Shown: piece after piece, positions 1-12,556 of the stretch
Numbering within the stretch: the first letter of the stretch is position 1
Layout of the letters: each line of letters starts with the position of its first letter
Translations under genes and position numbers: made by a program
The notes under the pieces: generated by a model
What the model saw: only the letters and a program-made list of their open reading frames with translations
Database searches by the model: none
What the model was told of the DNA's origin: nothing
Assembly: GCF_002999335.1 (NCBI RefSeq)
Contig: NW_020312051.1
Coordinates: 62,001-126,000, forward strand
Source of the DNA: Cyclospora cayetanensis
Taxonomy: Eukaryota > Apicomplexa > Conoidasida > Eucoccidiorida > Eimeriidae
Length of the DNA stretch: 64,000 bases
Direction of reading: 5' to 3'

Positions 1-2960
1 CTCCCATAAGCAAAACTGAGCTAAATGGATCGTCCTAACGAGTGAACAAGCAAATTGCACTGCTGCGCAGTCTTTCAAGATAACTGCTTCACGTCACATT
101 CAGTGTAGATTAATGCAAGCAATTCTTATCCATTAATGTAAACTTGAAGCATAGCAAATTTGACCATAGATGGCCCAGCACATGCATCATTCTCCAGTAT
201 AGCTTCTTTAAATGCGCCGCAGTTTGCCTGGAGCGCCTTGCACTTTCCTGATGCTCCCTCTTTGCTCTCCAAGCAGCCTACCTCCCTTGAGCCTAGTCCA
301 ATTTTTCAAGTTTCTTGGTATTTTGATTGCGTTTGGAGATTGGGATTGTATGAACCAATTTTCCACAATAGAACCACACACTGATACTGGGCTGTTTCTG
401 GCTATTCGAGAGAGCGGGCTCCCACTGGCTCCCTTTCTCCAGTATTTTAGACTGCAGACTAGAGTGGGTTGGCACAGCTCCTACATCCGTGGGTGCCCGA
501 CGTGGTTCTTCCGTTCAAGCATTAGACGCAAAGGTTGCTTTAATTTGCCTCTAAAGCCTAAAGTAGTCGAATAGTTTTTTTGGGGCCCCATCGATTTGTT
601 GCTCAAACGCTAAGTCTGTGCCCACCGTATGACCTCCTGACGTTGCACTTGGGATAGACCACACATAAATCACTGATAAAGCAGCAGCTCGTTTGCGATG
701 CAAAATTTGCCAGTCAAAGGCCACTATTTCTTCACCTACCGATCTACTGGTAGATCCTCATGCACAAGCTTTTTCATTTCTCCCTGAGCTTGCTTCTGCT
801 TCATTTATCTTTGTATGAACCGACGAGTCAGGTAGTGTGCGAAGGTTTGCCTTGTGCTTACGTGCGTGTACTAATCCCTCCATGCAGACGACTTCCTACA
901 CATGGGAAAGGCCATCATTGAGGCTTCTTTTCTTTCAATAACCACGCTGTACGAAATACCGGTCCCTCTATTCCGGGGTACCATGCGGGGCACCCCTCCA
1001 GCCGGCTGATAAAATCTTCCTTGCCTAACCTTTCGGCCACCATGAGCTTCTCATCGGCATAATCTGATAGATGCATTTATAGACATCTCGCAGGATGACA
1101 AATAAAGCCCCTTTTCCTGCTACGGAGCTCTTGTGTTCCGCGAGTACGAAAACCAGCCTGTGCCGCTGCAGCAGGCGTTCTGCCACTCTCTACTTCCATT
1201 GTCAGAAGCTCTTTCCATGAATTTGCCTAAATAAATCAGATCACTGAAATTGCAGCTATTTTGGTAAAACCCAGACGGACTTTGGAGGGAGACCAGAAGG
1301 TTCACTGCAACCACAGCTAGGGTGTGAAATGAGAACAGCTGGATCAAACCATGCAGTGGGACCAACTCTAAGGGTCTTTCTATGGTCTCAGTTGGAAGAT
1401 CTTTAGTTCTAGATACAAGAAAGCGTGACCAGAAACAATTGAGCGTGTGCCAAAAGAGCTGACGCTTCTCCTCCACGTGCCCAACAGGGTTTTCGACGTT
1501 AGGGGAGAAGGAGATCTAAACTGCGTGTAGTTGCACCCTATATGCACTCCGAACATTCGCAGCTAGCTGAAAATAACAATTAGCACACACGCACACAGCA
1601 CGTCATGCTCTATCGATCTAGCGGCTCTGCAGCAGATAGGAGATAGAACCAGATAAATGAATCGTTCAGTTCTATACTAATTCCTAATTGCTTATAGGCG
1701 CTATGGTAGAAAGTATATAAGTGTAGCTTGACTCGCTACTTTTTGCGAAGTGCCTTCTTTTGAGAATTCCTGGTGCGGCGCTACAGCTGTTTTGAAGGGG
1801 AAAGGTGCAGCATGGATACAAGGAAAAATTGGCGAACATGTTCCACGCAGGAAACGACGCACAAATGCTTATGCGCTACCTTAAACATGTTTAGTGTAGC
1901 TTAAATACACCGCAGTTTAATGATGATTATTAAGGAATAAAGGCTTTTACTACGGCATGGAAATGGCCTACATGCCAGGCAACGAAGGCAAGGACAGAGA
2001 TACCTCGTGGTGAACGGCGTTAATTTGGTACCTAAGTTAGACAATGATTGTGAAACACACGGTGCCCGTGCCACGGATTCTGTGAAGGGAAATTCACTCC
2101 TAGAGCACTCCATGTGCTCTGCAGGGAACAATGGTCAGTAGTGTACATCCCTCTCAGTCTCCTCAGAGAGACACTCTAACGAAAGCCTTGTAAAAACTTT
2201 AACAAAAGCTCCACTATCGTCTGGAAAGAGGCTGCCCTCCTCGCTTACCCTATTCTGCAAACGCTGTGCCTTAGCAGAGAAATGGCAGCTAGTTTGCATA
2301 TAGCAGCACCCTTTGCAGCGACTCGCATATTTCCCACATTGGTACAAACAGTAACTTTCCATGCAAGCACACGACATGTCCTCTGGTAGCATACGGTTGA
2401 CCTTGCTTCGCGTAAAATTCAACATGCCTCGGTAAAGCTCATGGAAAAAACTGGGGTAGACCAAATGTAGCGACCAGTCTAGTGACATCCGTCAGGGTGG
2501 ACAGCGTGGCAAGCTCCAACAGGTGGCCCCGCAAGGCAATAGGAGCAAAGAATTTGTCTTCATGAGACGGAATGGGCGCCACATGCAGGATCCTTGATTT
2601 TAAAAAGCTTATTACCGATGGTATTCTTAATTATCAGGAAAAAGTACATGGCGGTGATGCTTTGGGCTGCGGAGTAGCCGACTACCAATCGAATGTCAAT
2701 TTCTTCAGATCGAGCAATTGCCAGCTAATTTGGAGCAGATTACTGTTCCATTTGACGAAACAGACTCCTTTGGTCGCCTGTTATTTGTGTTGTCTCGGCC
2801 GGTTTTTGTTCCGTGTTTCCTGGGGAACCAAGTTGTTTCCGAGTGCGCAAAAAGCAACCCAGCTCTGTAGGGTCGGGCCAGTATTCGCGCAGTTTTAGTA
2901 CTAATTTTCTCTCAGTAGACCAAATGGGAACAAGGCTTGTGCATGTATATTCGCGCTGCC
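1..2960. other. Stretch without a supported gene
   Basis: I see no recognisable domain on either strand. Short ORFs occur, none longer than about 120 residues. The only one with unusual composition is a Cys-rich minus-strand ORF at 2135-2488 (reported as a finding). A minus ORF at 1120-1476 has a hydrophobic patch but no recognisable family. The 5' flank and any N-terminal exons of the phosphatase that follows probably lie at the right end of this stretch. Confidence 0.4.
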
Positions 2961-2967
2961 AGTATCT

Positions 2968-5900
2968 ATGAGGAAACCACTCTTGGTTCGCTGGAGCATA
3001 GCCTTCCTCGTTGTGGACTGTTTCAGAAATGTGTGGACGGCTGGTATTCACCCCTCCGCGGAGGCCTCGCGACCCAACAGTAGAAGTAACGAAGGGAACG
3101 CCGCCTGTGAATTTGGCTGCGCCCAAACTGAGCCTGGGCATCTCCCAAATGAAGGGGGAAATTCTAAGTTTAGGTGCCCATTTCCAGTTTGCGTGATGCA
3201 GGGGTCGCCTCAGCTGCAGCTGTGGAGGCTTCATGGCGCACGTGCACAGCGCGTTGTCGTCGGTTCGGATATTGACGACACACTGATCTCCTCTGGTGGT
3301 TGGATGTTCGGCAGCTCTTATTTGGGCGGAGTAGATTCACGGTATCCCCGTGGAGCAAGTTACCCAGGGCTAAGTGTGTTGATGTACCTTCTCTCACTTG
3401 GCCCGCACGATCCAGCTGCACCGACGACTCACAAAACAGCACCGCCTACACCCATGCCGAAACAGGATCCGCTGCCTCTCGCCCTCATTAGCGCCCGACC
3501 TAGTATTCCCCTCTTCAGGCCGTCGATGCTATATCAACATATGTCTGCCATATGCGCAAATGGAGCAAGGCAGGCTACAGGAGATCCGAAGGCCACCTGG
3601 AAGGCCGGGAACGAAAACAGGGTTATGCTATCGTCACTGCGAAGTATGCTCGACACTCTGTCATTAGAGTAACCATGCGCAGCTTAGTGTTCCTATCAGG
3701 AAACTTCGATAGCATTGCTCTGCGGTGTAACAAAGAACAAGACAAGTGCAAGTGCCTTTTATGTTCCCATTCTTGCCGGACTCGAACTACCCTTCGTTTA
3801 CATTTACTGCGGCAGGCGAAGCCTTACTTGCAGAAGAAAAACTTGATTTTTTGTTGAACTTGAGCGCCTCGAACGAGGCCAACGGGGTACATGAGAACGA
3901 CGATGGGCATGTAGGATCTGACGACACCGTCCTTGTATTCTTTGGCGACACAGGCTACAAGTCAGTGGGAAATTTCTTTTGGGGGGGGGGAGGAGGGGGG
4001 TTAAAAGTAAAGTGATGCCACACATATGGAAAGTTGGGGCCTCGAGGTGAGGAACAAGGTTTTTCAAGGCAGTTTATGCCACTGCTACAAGGCGAAATCG
4101 TGTGCATTTCAGGGATATCGAAACTATGATTGGAATGGCGGTAATAGGAGGTCGATTTATTGGGGGATTTCTTCATCTGGTGCACGCCGGGGAGGAAGGG
4201 CCGGTTCCCTTTGCCAGGAATAGTCGTACACGCAAGATGATTGAAGGCATTCAGAAATTTGGAATAGAGTACGTTAGACTAGCTTCGCCGGGGAATTTCA
4301 TTTTATGCAGGCAGAATCTGATACAGAATCCAGCTCGTCTATTTGGATGCTGTGAGGGTCATGCTTTCTGCTCTATGCTAACATGGTTCGATTGTCCAGT
4401 GTATGAAAATGCGTGTACGCCTGTTCGTGCCTTTCCGCGGATGCATATATGTGTGGATGTGCAGATATAGGGGTCGGGTTTTGGAGGCAGTGCAGCTTGC
4501 GTTCAGTGTGCGCATGACTCGTAAAGAGTCGTCCCCTGATCAATCATGTGATTGCAAACAGTTGAGCCGGAGTGAGGCCTTTGCGGTGGCAACACTGATT
4601 GGGGATAAGGTGCGCGACCTGTTGCGCCTGTATTCGGTCCGCTGGGTGAGAAGCAGGGATACCTTCAAGGCCAGCAATTACGCAGACCCCATTGTGCCGG
4701 TAATTTTCATTAAATGCCACCGAGTGTACATGAAGCAGGCCAAGCAAATTCCACTGACGGCAAGCCGGCGCTTGCTGTCTTCTGGTGCGGAAGTTAGCGT
4801 TCACTTCCGAGCACGTGCGCCTGTCGATCCACAAGACCTCGGTGTCCCCATAATGCCCTATCGTACTGCGGTGGCTGCCTCCACCCAAGCTCTTGTCCTT
4901 GGTCTAATAAGTCATCAGGAGGCAGTCAGAGTCGCGCAAACGGTAGGTGCCCAACTATATTCTACAAATACAATCTAAAACACCCGTGCTGCAGCCCTGC
5001 CTGCCCTCATGTCCCAGCGATCCTTGCTGCACCGGAGCAGCCTGTCGAGCAAACTGCCTCCGTTGACCCCGAGAGCATCAAGTGTATCACTGCTGTGTCT
5101 TGATGCTGATGGCAGGCGCTGAAGGAGCTGCGTGCGCAGGGCCCGATAACGCATTCGGATTGGCTGCCAGCCTTACTGGATCACTTTTATGAAGCGCGGG
5201 CACTTTTGTGGGTACTGCAAGCACCGTACAGGTTGGAAACTGACATGGATTTGATGCACAAACGAATGCAGGCACTGGTTACAGAGCTCGCCTCTTTGGT
5301 GGTCCGCTCCCAGAGCGTCGCTCAAGCTCCTCTTCGGGACGAGGAGTGCGCGGAGCATTGGCAAAAGCGACTACACAGTGACGTGCCATTCCAGTGGGAG
5401 TTTCAAGCCTTTTCCAGGATGTTCATCCTGTTCTTCTGCAAATTTGACCTGCAGATCAATAATCTCCAGGACGCCGGTGCGGAAGAAGTTGAACACCTGG
5501 CATCCGCACTGGGCCAGGCTGTTCTGGAAGGGCTGGCCATATGTTCTGAACTAGTCGAGCTTACGGGAGAGGACAAATTGCCAGAGACTGTCTTTGACGG
5601 AATCAACGTTTCTCCGCCAGACTATGATATAGAGAAGGACAGCTCTGAACAATGCACATGGAGGGGGAGGTCACCTACCGCGAGTGTTTTCAATTTGTTT
5701 TTCAAACGTCTCTGTGCTGAGTTGCCTAAATTTGTTTGTACCATATTGCGCCAGCGGCTCTTAGAGGAGGGCTTTCTTGCAGAACTCGCCATCGTCGTCG
5801 AGTGGCGGGCCTCTGGGGCCACACTGCCCTTGCGACTGCACGCATTCGACCTTGTGCTTCCCCCCCCCAGCGAGAGAACAAGTAAGTTCTACAGATAGCC

Positions 5901-6003
5901 CACAGTGCAAGCAGTTGCATACATGGTTGCGGTGGGCCGCGAGTTGCGTGAGGTGAAACTCTGGCCAGAGGACTTCCTCAGCGATGCCATCCAGCAGCTT
6001 TAG
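2968..6003 (+). CDS. App1-like phosphatidate phosphatase (DUF2183), multi-exon
   Basis: Probable lipid phosphatase of the App1/DUF2183 group, which dephosphorylates phosphatidate at membranes. The catalytic signature GSDIDDTLISSGG (about 3262-3300) carries the DxDxT nucleophile motif of HAD-type phosphatases. It is followed by ALISARP (3481-3501), matching the family's SARP motif, and by VLVFFGDTGYK (about 3928-3960), matching the family's GD(S/T)G motif. A further exon (about 4109-4200) reads RDIETMIGMAVIGGRFIGG. C-terminal exons lie at about 4470-4945 and 5115-5881 and code a long helical region that I do not recognise. The ORF then either stops at 5898 or splices through a very short intron into DAIQQL and a stop at 6001-6003. 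The start is uncertain: the ATG at 2968 opens the frame, but an upstream exon is possible. A poly-G tract near 3979-4001 lies in an intron. The family call is secure; the exon borders are not. Confidence 0.72.
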
Positions 6004-6136
6004 GCACCATGTGATGGCTCAGCCCCACTGAGGCTTGAGCTCCACGCCTTCAGTAATTTTACTGTGCTTTCAGGCTGATTTTCATCGGTGATCATGCTTG
6101 TAATGGGTTTGTAGGGAACTGGCGTAGAGCTGTGCA

Positions 6137-6442
6137 TTGGGTCAGCTGTGTTGGCTGGTTGCCTTTGGGATTCTATGCATCACGTTCGCAGGTCAATTCA
6201 CCAAAAGCCACCGCCAGCTGGAGACACTTTTAGGTGAAGACGCAAAAGGTGGATTTATAAGCAAACCTCTCGCTCACTTTCCCACCTACGTTATTGACCA
6301 GTCGGGTGCTGCTTGGAGTGAATTAGCAGAGGCGTTAAAATTCGCTCAGCAGTGCATGATTTGGGCGTCCGAAAAAGATGATTTTGATGTTGGTACAGCC
6401 AGCGGGTTTGGCCCAACTGAAGTGCTTAAAACCAATGAATAG
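6137..6442 (+). CDS. Short unknown ORF, possibly a last exon of the phosphatase gene
   Basis: This 101-residue frame opens with a hydrophobic stretch (LCWLVAFGILCITFAG) and then becomes hydrophilic (KSHRQLETLLGEDAKGG). A good acceptor-like CGCAG lies just before the codons for QFTKSHRQLE at about 6190, so only the part from there may be coding, as a distal exon of the upstream gene. It could also be a chance ORF in a 3' UTR. No family is recognised. Confidence 0.25.
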   Translation: MGQLCWLVAFGILCITFAGQFTKSHRQLETLLGEDAKGGFISKPLAHFPTYVIDQSGAAWSELAEALKFAQQCMIWASEKDDFDVGTASGFGPTEVLKTNE

Positions 6443-6809
6443 TTTTGGAATGCGCACAAATTAGCGTAGCCAAAAAGTACCATGGCGTTATACACTGCTC
6501 CTATGCATTCCACTGCAACATAGCATTGTATGGAGTTATGCAGAGCAACAGACAGCGCTGCAGTCTTTGCAAGTGGGCACAGGAAAGATGAGCCGCTTCC
6601 TTTCGCTAGTCAGCACCGCATACCCACCCTACTGCCTACTCCGTTAGTGGCAGACGGGAAATCAACATGAGCATCCCCAAATGGTCATTTAAATGGGTAA
6701 AGGCGTGTCCAAAATAATACCTTTCACGAAATGTGCGGTGATTTCGGTGCCAGTTACATCCACTGGCAGGTGAGAGGATACGCAAAAGGGCACCCAGTCG
6801 ATGGGCAGT

Positions 6810-9761
6810 TCACTCGCGTCCAAGCTTTGCTATCCACTTGAGCAAAAACGGACGGCTGATTCGGCGCGTACTCCCTGGTTCAGATCTATAGCGCTTCGGT
6901 GAAAAAACAGTCGCCTGCAAGGTGAAAACGAGGCACTTCAAGATCACCATTTGCACTAGCAGGAGCAAAACATCGACCGACCATAGCCATTGGATAGCGC
7001 TGCCCGTGTGGCCGTAGGCCCTCCCAGCAATGCCGAATGTATGGTATACTTCCTCCTTGCTACGTAGTGGTAAATTGCCGCTTGTTGCTGAGGGATCGTG
7101 CTGAAAATCGTGTGACTCCAGAATACAGATGGTTAGCGCTTCGAAAACAAGAAAGAATGGGCTAAAGTATGCAATCCAGCCGATTCCGGCGGCAAGCGAT
7201 GCAGGATTCGTTGTGAAGCCGTTGACAAACATCAGTAGTATGAGCATCAGCGTCGAAGATGCATTTGCCTCCGCAAACGATTTACTGGCCAGGGAGCAGA
7301 TAGCCGTCATTACATCGCAAATAACAAATCCCAACGAGCCAACAAAATAGGATACGAGCAATGGTACAAAGGGGAAACGAAATAACAACCACATAATAGT
7401 GACAAGCACTGCATCACCCAACAAGACAAAGAAATTGGCGACCAGGGATGTGCCAAGCATATATGGGATGGGAGAGTAGTAGCCGTCACTAATCTCTATT
7501 CGATATTGTGCCTTTTGTTGTACATAGAGCGGCACCGTCCACAGCGCAGTCGATATAAGGCTTAAAATCATTAAGAAGAGCGCCGAAAGCTGATAATATA
7601 CTGATGCACGGTTCTGGACATCGAAGAAAACTCCTCCAATCACCAATCCTTGCACAACAGCGTCGCCCATAATCGCACCCAGCGTGGTATGATCCCGCAG
7701 CCACAGGCGAAAGGCACGCTTCGTTACCTCAAGAAACTGAATGCATGGGCCGGCAGTTTCCACGTCTTCAACCTGAGGACAGCATGCCCACACACACGCA
7801 CCTGGCGTTCTCATTGCAGCAGGAACCCCTCAAGATCTCTTCTAAATGGCACCCAAGAAGGGGCGAATGGGTTCAGAGTGGCCCTAATCCAACTCTTTGT
7901 CGAGGGAGGAAAGCGCACAATCTCGTCCATGGCTGGAGGAGGATGTTCGTGAGCGTGGCGAACTCTAGCTTCGACTAGTGGTTTCATCAGTTCATCATAG
8001 ATATCCGCAAGTTCACTAGCGTGCTTTCCACTTTGAGAGACAAGGTCCAGGTAAAAGTCTGCAGGGTTCTGATGAACAGGGCAGGGGAAGCCCAAGGCAT
8101 TGAAGTATTCGAGTGCCGCGTCTACACGACCGTTATAGACACATCGGCCTTCGTAGCTTAGCAGCAACAGGTGGTCGAAACATCCCAGAATGGTGTGAGA
8201 AGGCTGATGAACAACTGCCACAATCGCCATGCCGCATTCCACGCTGAGCCGGCGGAGGGCGCCAACGACCATTTGCGCATCTGCCGCTGAGAGGCCAGTG
8301 GTGGGTTCGTCGCACAGCAAGATCTTAGCATCACTCATCAAGCCTACAAACATGCTCAAAATGCAGCACAAGAGCTCTGGAACAAAAAACAGACGCACTA
8401 ATGAGACGATAAAAGTCCCCTGGCTGCACAGGGGGCTGCTTCCTCCAGGCTAGCAGTTATTCAGCGCACCTATACCAAGCGCCAGCCGCCGTTTCTGGCC
8501 TCCAGATATCCCACTCTGTGTAGCGCTGCCCACGCGACTTCGCTGCACGCCGTCAAGGCCCAAAATATGAAGGGCACGCTGCACAGCTTCGTGTTCTTTT
8601 TCGCGCCTCTTCTCCGGCCCCCATTCACGCGGAATCGCTTTGCGGAGGCGATATGAAAACTGTAGACATTCAATTACTTTTTCATTCCCATCGAAGACAT
8701 CGTCTTGAGTCACATACGACGAAAGCTGAAAAAGCTCACAAAACGCGCAGCATGGCGAGGCCCTGAACACTGCGACACATAACAGGAAGGCCTTGGCGGC
8801 GCACATACGCTACCCGCCCGCTTTCTACGGCGGCACAGGGTGGCCTTTTTCTGCCACTACCTCGACGCGGAACTGAAGACCCCCCTTTTCCCTACCCCCC
8901 CGCCTTCCCCCCCCAAAAGTGGCAATGCTAACACGGCACGCTGTGCCGGGGCGTTCGCATGACGCACCCGGTCAAACGCTTTCGTCCGCCGACGTCCATT
9001 CAAACAAACGCGACCAGTGTGAGGGATACCAGTGGTTCCGCTCATGATGTTCATCAATGTTGTTTTCCCGCAGCCACTGGGTCCCATAATGGCCACCAGT
9101 GACCCTGCAAAGCACGGAGATGCAGGAAACAGCGCACACGCATGCACCTCCACCCCCGATGAGCGAAACGCCACGCCACAGCAGTGACCATGAGGGTGTG
9201 CTACGAACGAAGTGCGCTCGCTCGGCATGCAGAGAGCTTGTGAGGGCTGTACCTAGGCATTCCCAAGAAACTGACGGAGGAACCACGCACCTGATCGGCA
9301 TACAGCTGAGACATCGTGAAGTACGCGCTCCGCAGGCAATGCGTCTACGCGTTTAAACCCTCCCGTTTTACACAACGTTTTCCAGTCAGCTCGACGCCTC
9401 TTGGAATAAAAAGGAACTCGATCTAACAGGCTGCTTGGGGGTTCCAGCGAGCACGAAATGCGATCGAGAGTTAACTCAAGCTGCTGATGTTCCTGCACGA
9501 GCAGGTTGACGCAGCACAACCTAAAAAAGACATTTAGTGGGTCTTGACACGAGCTGTCTGATGAGTAGCAGGTCGTGACCCTGTATCCCAACTCGTGGTA
9601 GCAAACACGCAGCGCTCAGTTGCCCATTCTTCGCTTCCCACCTGATCTAGGACCTCATTTTCGTCAAACTGAACCGCTTTAGCCGCAGCGTCCATCTGTT
9701 GTTCCGTAAATGCGCGCGGTGTATTTGACGGGCCAAGTCCGTGAGGAACGGCATGGACTAC
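6810..9761 (-). CDS. ABCG-type half transporter (ATPase then membrane domain)
   Basis: ABC transporter of the ABCG (White/Brown) subfamily, which moves sterols, lipids or drugs across membranes. The order ATPase then membrane domain is characteristic. Reading right to left: an exon from 9761 coding AFTEQQMDAAAKAVQFDENE; then RVLHDVSAV (about 9300-9330); Walker A MGPSGCGKTTLMN (about 9055-9090); signature SGGQKRRLALG (about 8475-8510); Walker B ILLCDEPTTGL with the H-loop region VVHQPSHT (about 8190-8330). The last exon (to the stop at 6810-6812) holds about six hydrophobic helices from FLEVTKRAFRLWLRDHT onward, including VQGLVIGGVFFDVQ. Only one ATPase and one membrane domain are seen, so it must dimerise to work. 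The N-terminal start lies upstream of 9761 and was not found. Introns carry acceptors such as CTGCAG at 9762-9767. Confidence 0.9.
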
Positions 9762-9943
9762 CTGCAGTCATATGGCTCGCAACAGAAAAGCCCAGCCACA
9801 ATACAAATACCGCCGGCACAACGCAGTGCAACGCTTCTCATCACTGGTCACTGTGGCACTCATTGCGCCAGCTAGCTTCGTCCACCCGCGGCGACAACCG
9901 AAGGCTCACCGTTTGCTCATCCATAGCAGAGCCCCCATTGAAA

Positions 9944-10899
9944 TTAGGCGGCAGGCGAGTATCCAGGGTGTTCATTGGACAAACAGGGGTCTCCTATTTG
10001 AGAGGAGTGTTGCAGTCCTTCTGCGCAAAGGCGCTCAATCAGTAACCACGAGGCCAGCAACAACGGATGAGCCTGGTCCAGTGCGGAATGTGGGGTCGGG
10101 AAGGTCGCAGCTCTGCCCGTCTCTAACCCAAATAGTCTATGCCAAGACGGGATATCGAGTAGGGCGCGCAAAAACCTTCGAGCTGGGTGGATAAGGAGGC
10201 GACAAGTAGCGGAAGGGCCTCTTGACGCCGGGATACAGTCAGGCTCTGGGAACGCTTGCTGCAGTGCGCCGCGCTCAATACGCTTTTCCAAAGAAGCAAA
10301 CAGCCAAGCACGCCAGTAATAATGGCAGCAAGCCCCTCGGCATTATTTTCGTCCCAAGAAAGACCCAACGAGCCGACTAGCGACCATTTCAACACGAACT
10401 GGGGGGCCACTGCGCGGAGGAGCCCTCGGGGGCTGCTGCAGCGGCGTCGCCCGCCCATTGATGATGCTCGCGGGAGGGCCCAGCTTCCTGCCCTCTGGAA
10501 TGCCTGCACAACGGCTCGGTGAACTAGGATATTGACTGCTGCTTCTCAGCGTTCTCTGGTCTTTGATGCTGGGCTGCACTGCGGCGTTGGGCGAAAAACG
10601 CCACCGAAGGCGTGGATCCACTCGAAGGCATGCCGCAGTAAGCTGGCTCTCTCAGACCAAGCGATGATGACCCCTTTCTTGGACTGCACGAAATCATCAG
10701 TCGGGAGCCCGACGACAGCCCGGCGGGCAGCGTTACCATGCAACTCGCCCTGTCTCATGGCAGAGACACCATAAATGGAGTCGGGAGAAGCAGCCAAGCC
10801 TTTGATCCAAGCACCCACCGGGGTGGCCCCAAAACGGAGGCGTAGAGGGCAGCACGCAACCTCCAAGGGCAGCGGGAGAAAAAATGACGAGCTGGTCAA
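9944..10899 (-). other. Unassigned minus-strand reading frames upstream of the ABC transporter
   Basis: Three overlapping minus-strand frames lie here: 9944-10291, 10123-10509 and 10546-10899. The second has a hydrophobic run (AAIITGVLGCLLLWKSVL) that could be a membrane helix. The third has an unbiased composition. They may be 5' exons of the ABCG gene, an independent gene, or chance. Plus-strand frames also run through the region (for example 9772-10194). I recognise nothing on either strand. Confidence 0.25.
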
Positions 10900-11015
10900 G
10901 CGATTTCAGCCATCGTTGTCATGGCTGCTCCCAGGCGCTGCCAGAGTGCAGCGCCGCCTCCTGCCACGCCCAACAAGACCGCCGCCTCCAGGAATCACCC
11001 CTTTGAGAAGGTATA

Positions 11016-12535
11016 GTGGCGTTTAGTCTGTCCGAATTCTGCAATGATGCGCATTTTTACCCGGGGCACTGGCTCAGCACGGCAGAAAGCGTTACACCTG
11101 TTCCAGAGGCGAGGGATGCACCGCGGATGTGTGATACTCCATCATGCACTGGCAGGATGGTTGCGCTTTTGCTGCGATTCGGCAGGCTCGGCGTGTGGCG
11201 ACGCTTGCGCCAAGGGGTTGATTCGGAAGGTGCCCCTGTCTTCGTCACACTGGAAGGCGATATTGTTCACAAGGTACTGGGGGTGGACCCTTCTTGCTAT
11301 GCGTCTGTTTCCACAGTTTTCCCCATCAAGTTTCGCAATACTAGTCAACAGGCCGATTTTAAAGCGCGCAAGTGCAGAATAAGGCTCGTGTTCGCCGCTC
11401 TCAGGCCTGTGTTCAGCTCATGTTGTCTTGGAATATGAAGGCTTTCCGCGTTGGGGAGGGATGGCTGCGAATGTGGACAAGCACCTCTTTCCATGCCTCT
11501 GTGTCAGCCGTCTTTGTCTGAGCTGCGATTAGCCGCAGAGTTACTGGGCCGCACAGCGAGACGAGGCAATACTTGCCACCGCTGGAATCCGTGGTGAGTG
11601 TCGCCCTCCTTACTGCTTGCGAGGCAACCCTCCTCCACAACCTCAAGAAAGAAGAACTGCCTTTTGCATTCCATGTCAGAGCATGCCACGGTTTGTCTTG
11701 GATTACATTTGCACATGGCATGCATGCGCGTATACAGCATCTATCTGTATATATGTGGTGCATTTTCATGAGTCCATCTCCTTAGCTGCATTGCCGTTGC
11801 TCTGACTGTGCGAGCCATGCATTTTTGAATTTCTCATCGTGGGAAAGCTGGCTTAGCAGCAGACAATCGAGCATTGTGGGGAGAAGGCTTGCAGGGTTCC
11901 AGCCGTTTGACGAGCAGCCGTCAATGCAAGGGCGGATGCCTACCGGCTTGAGGATGCTCGAGGCTCTTTCCCCCCTCCCCAGATCGTCTGTATCTGCATG
12001 ACGTCCTTTGAACGTGAACCGTAATCGAGTGGATATTCCCTCCAGCATGTTCATGTATTTCGTTTTTGCTAGTTTTTTATGCATGGGTTCGCAACCAGAC
12101 CCGAGGCGCAGCAACACGTAGGTGGCGGCCTCTCAGTTTTGTCTGACGGGTTTGCATCTGCGATGCACTTGCAAAAAGAAGGGGGCTTACGAATTGCAAG
12201 CTGTGCATGCGGCGCCTCTTGAAGACAGGAGGCACCTCGGTGGATACACATGTATACAAGGAGAAACGCCTTCACAGAGCGTTTTTTTCCGCTGCTTTTG
12301 GCTAAAGGTAACCAGTCTGATGTTGTTGGATCGAAGGCACCGTTGTGGGCTGCCTGGCTGTCGTCGTGTGCGCCTTCCTCAGGACGCGGTCGAGGGAGTC
12401 GAATACACGTGCCCGAGGCTGTGCCTCCGTTTTCTATTAGGTGGAGGGCGTTCAGCGACGTCGAACTCCAATATTGGTGCATTCCTAGTCCTCTTATCAG
12501 GCAAGCACGCTGCCCTTCCTCCTAGCCCATATTGA
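11016..12535 (+). other. Possible 5' exons of the helicase gene
   Basis: Plus-strand frames at 11016-11438 and 12250-12525 contain protein-like stretches (for example VLGVDPSCYASVS, and WRAFSDVELQYWCIP) in front of the helicase. Their distance and strand fit an N-terminal extension, but no conserved domain is visible and no splice chain could be settled. The 12122-12535 frame overlaps the second one, so at most one of the two is coding. Confidence 0.25.
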
Positions 12536-12556
12536 GCCAGAGCCGCAGCAGGTTGT

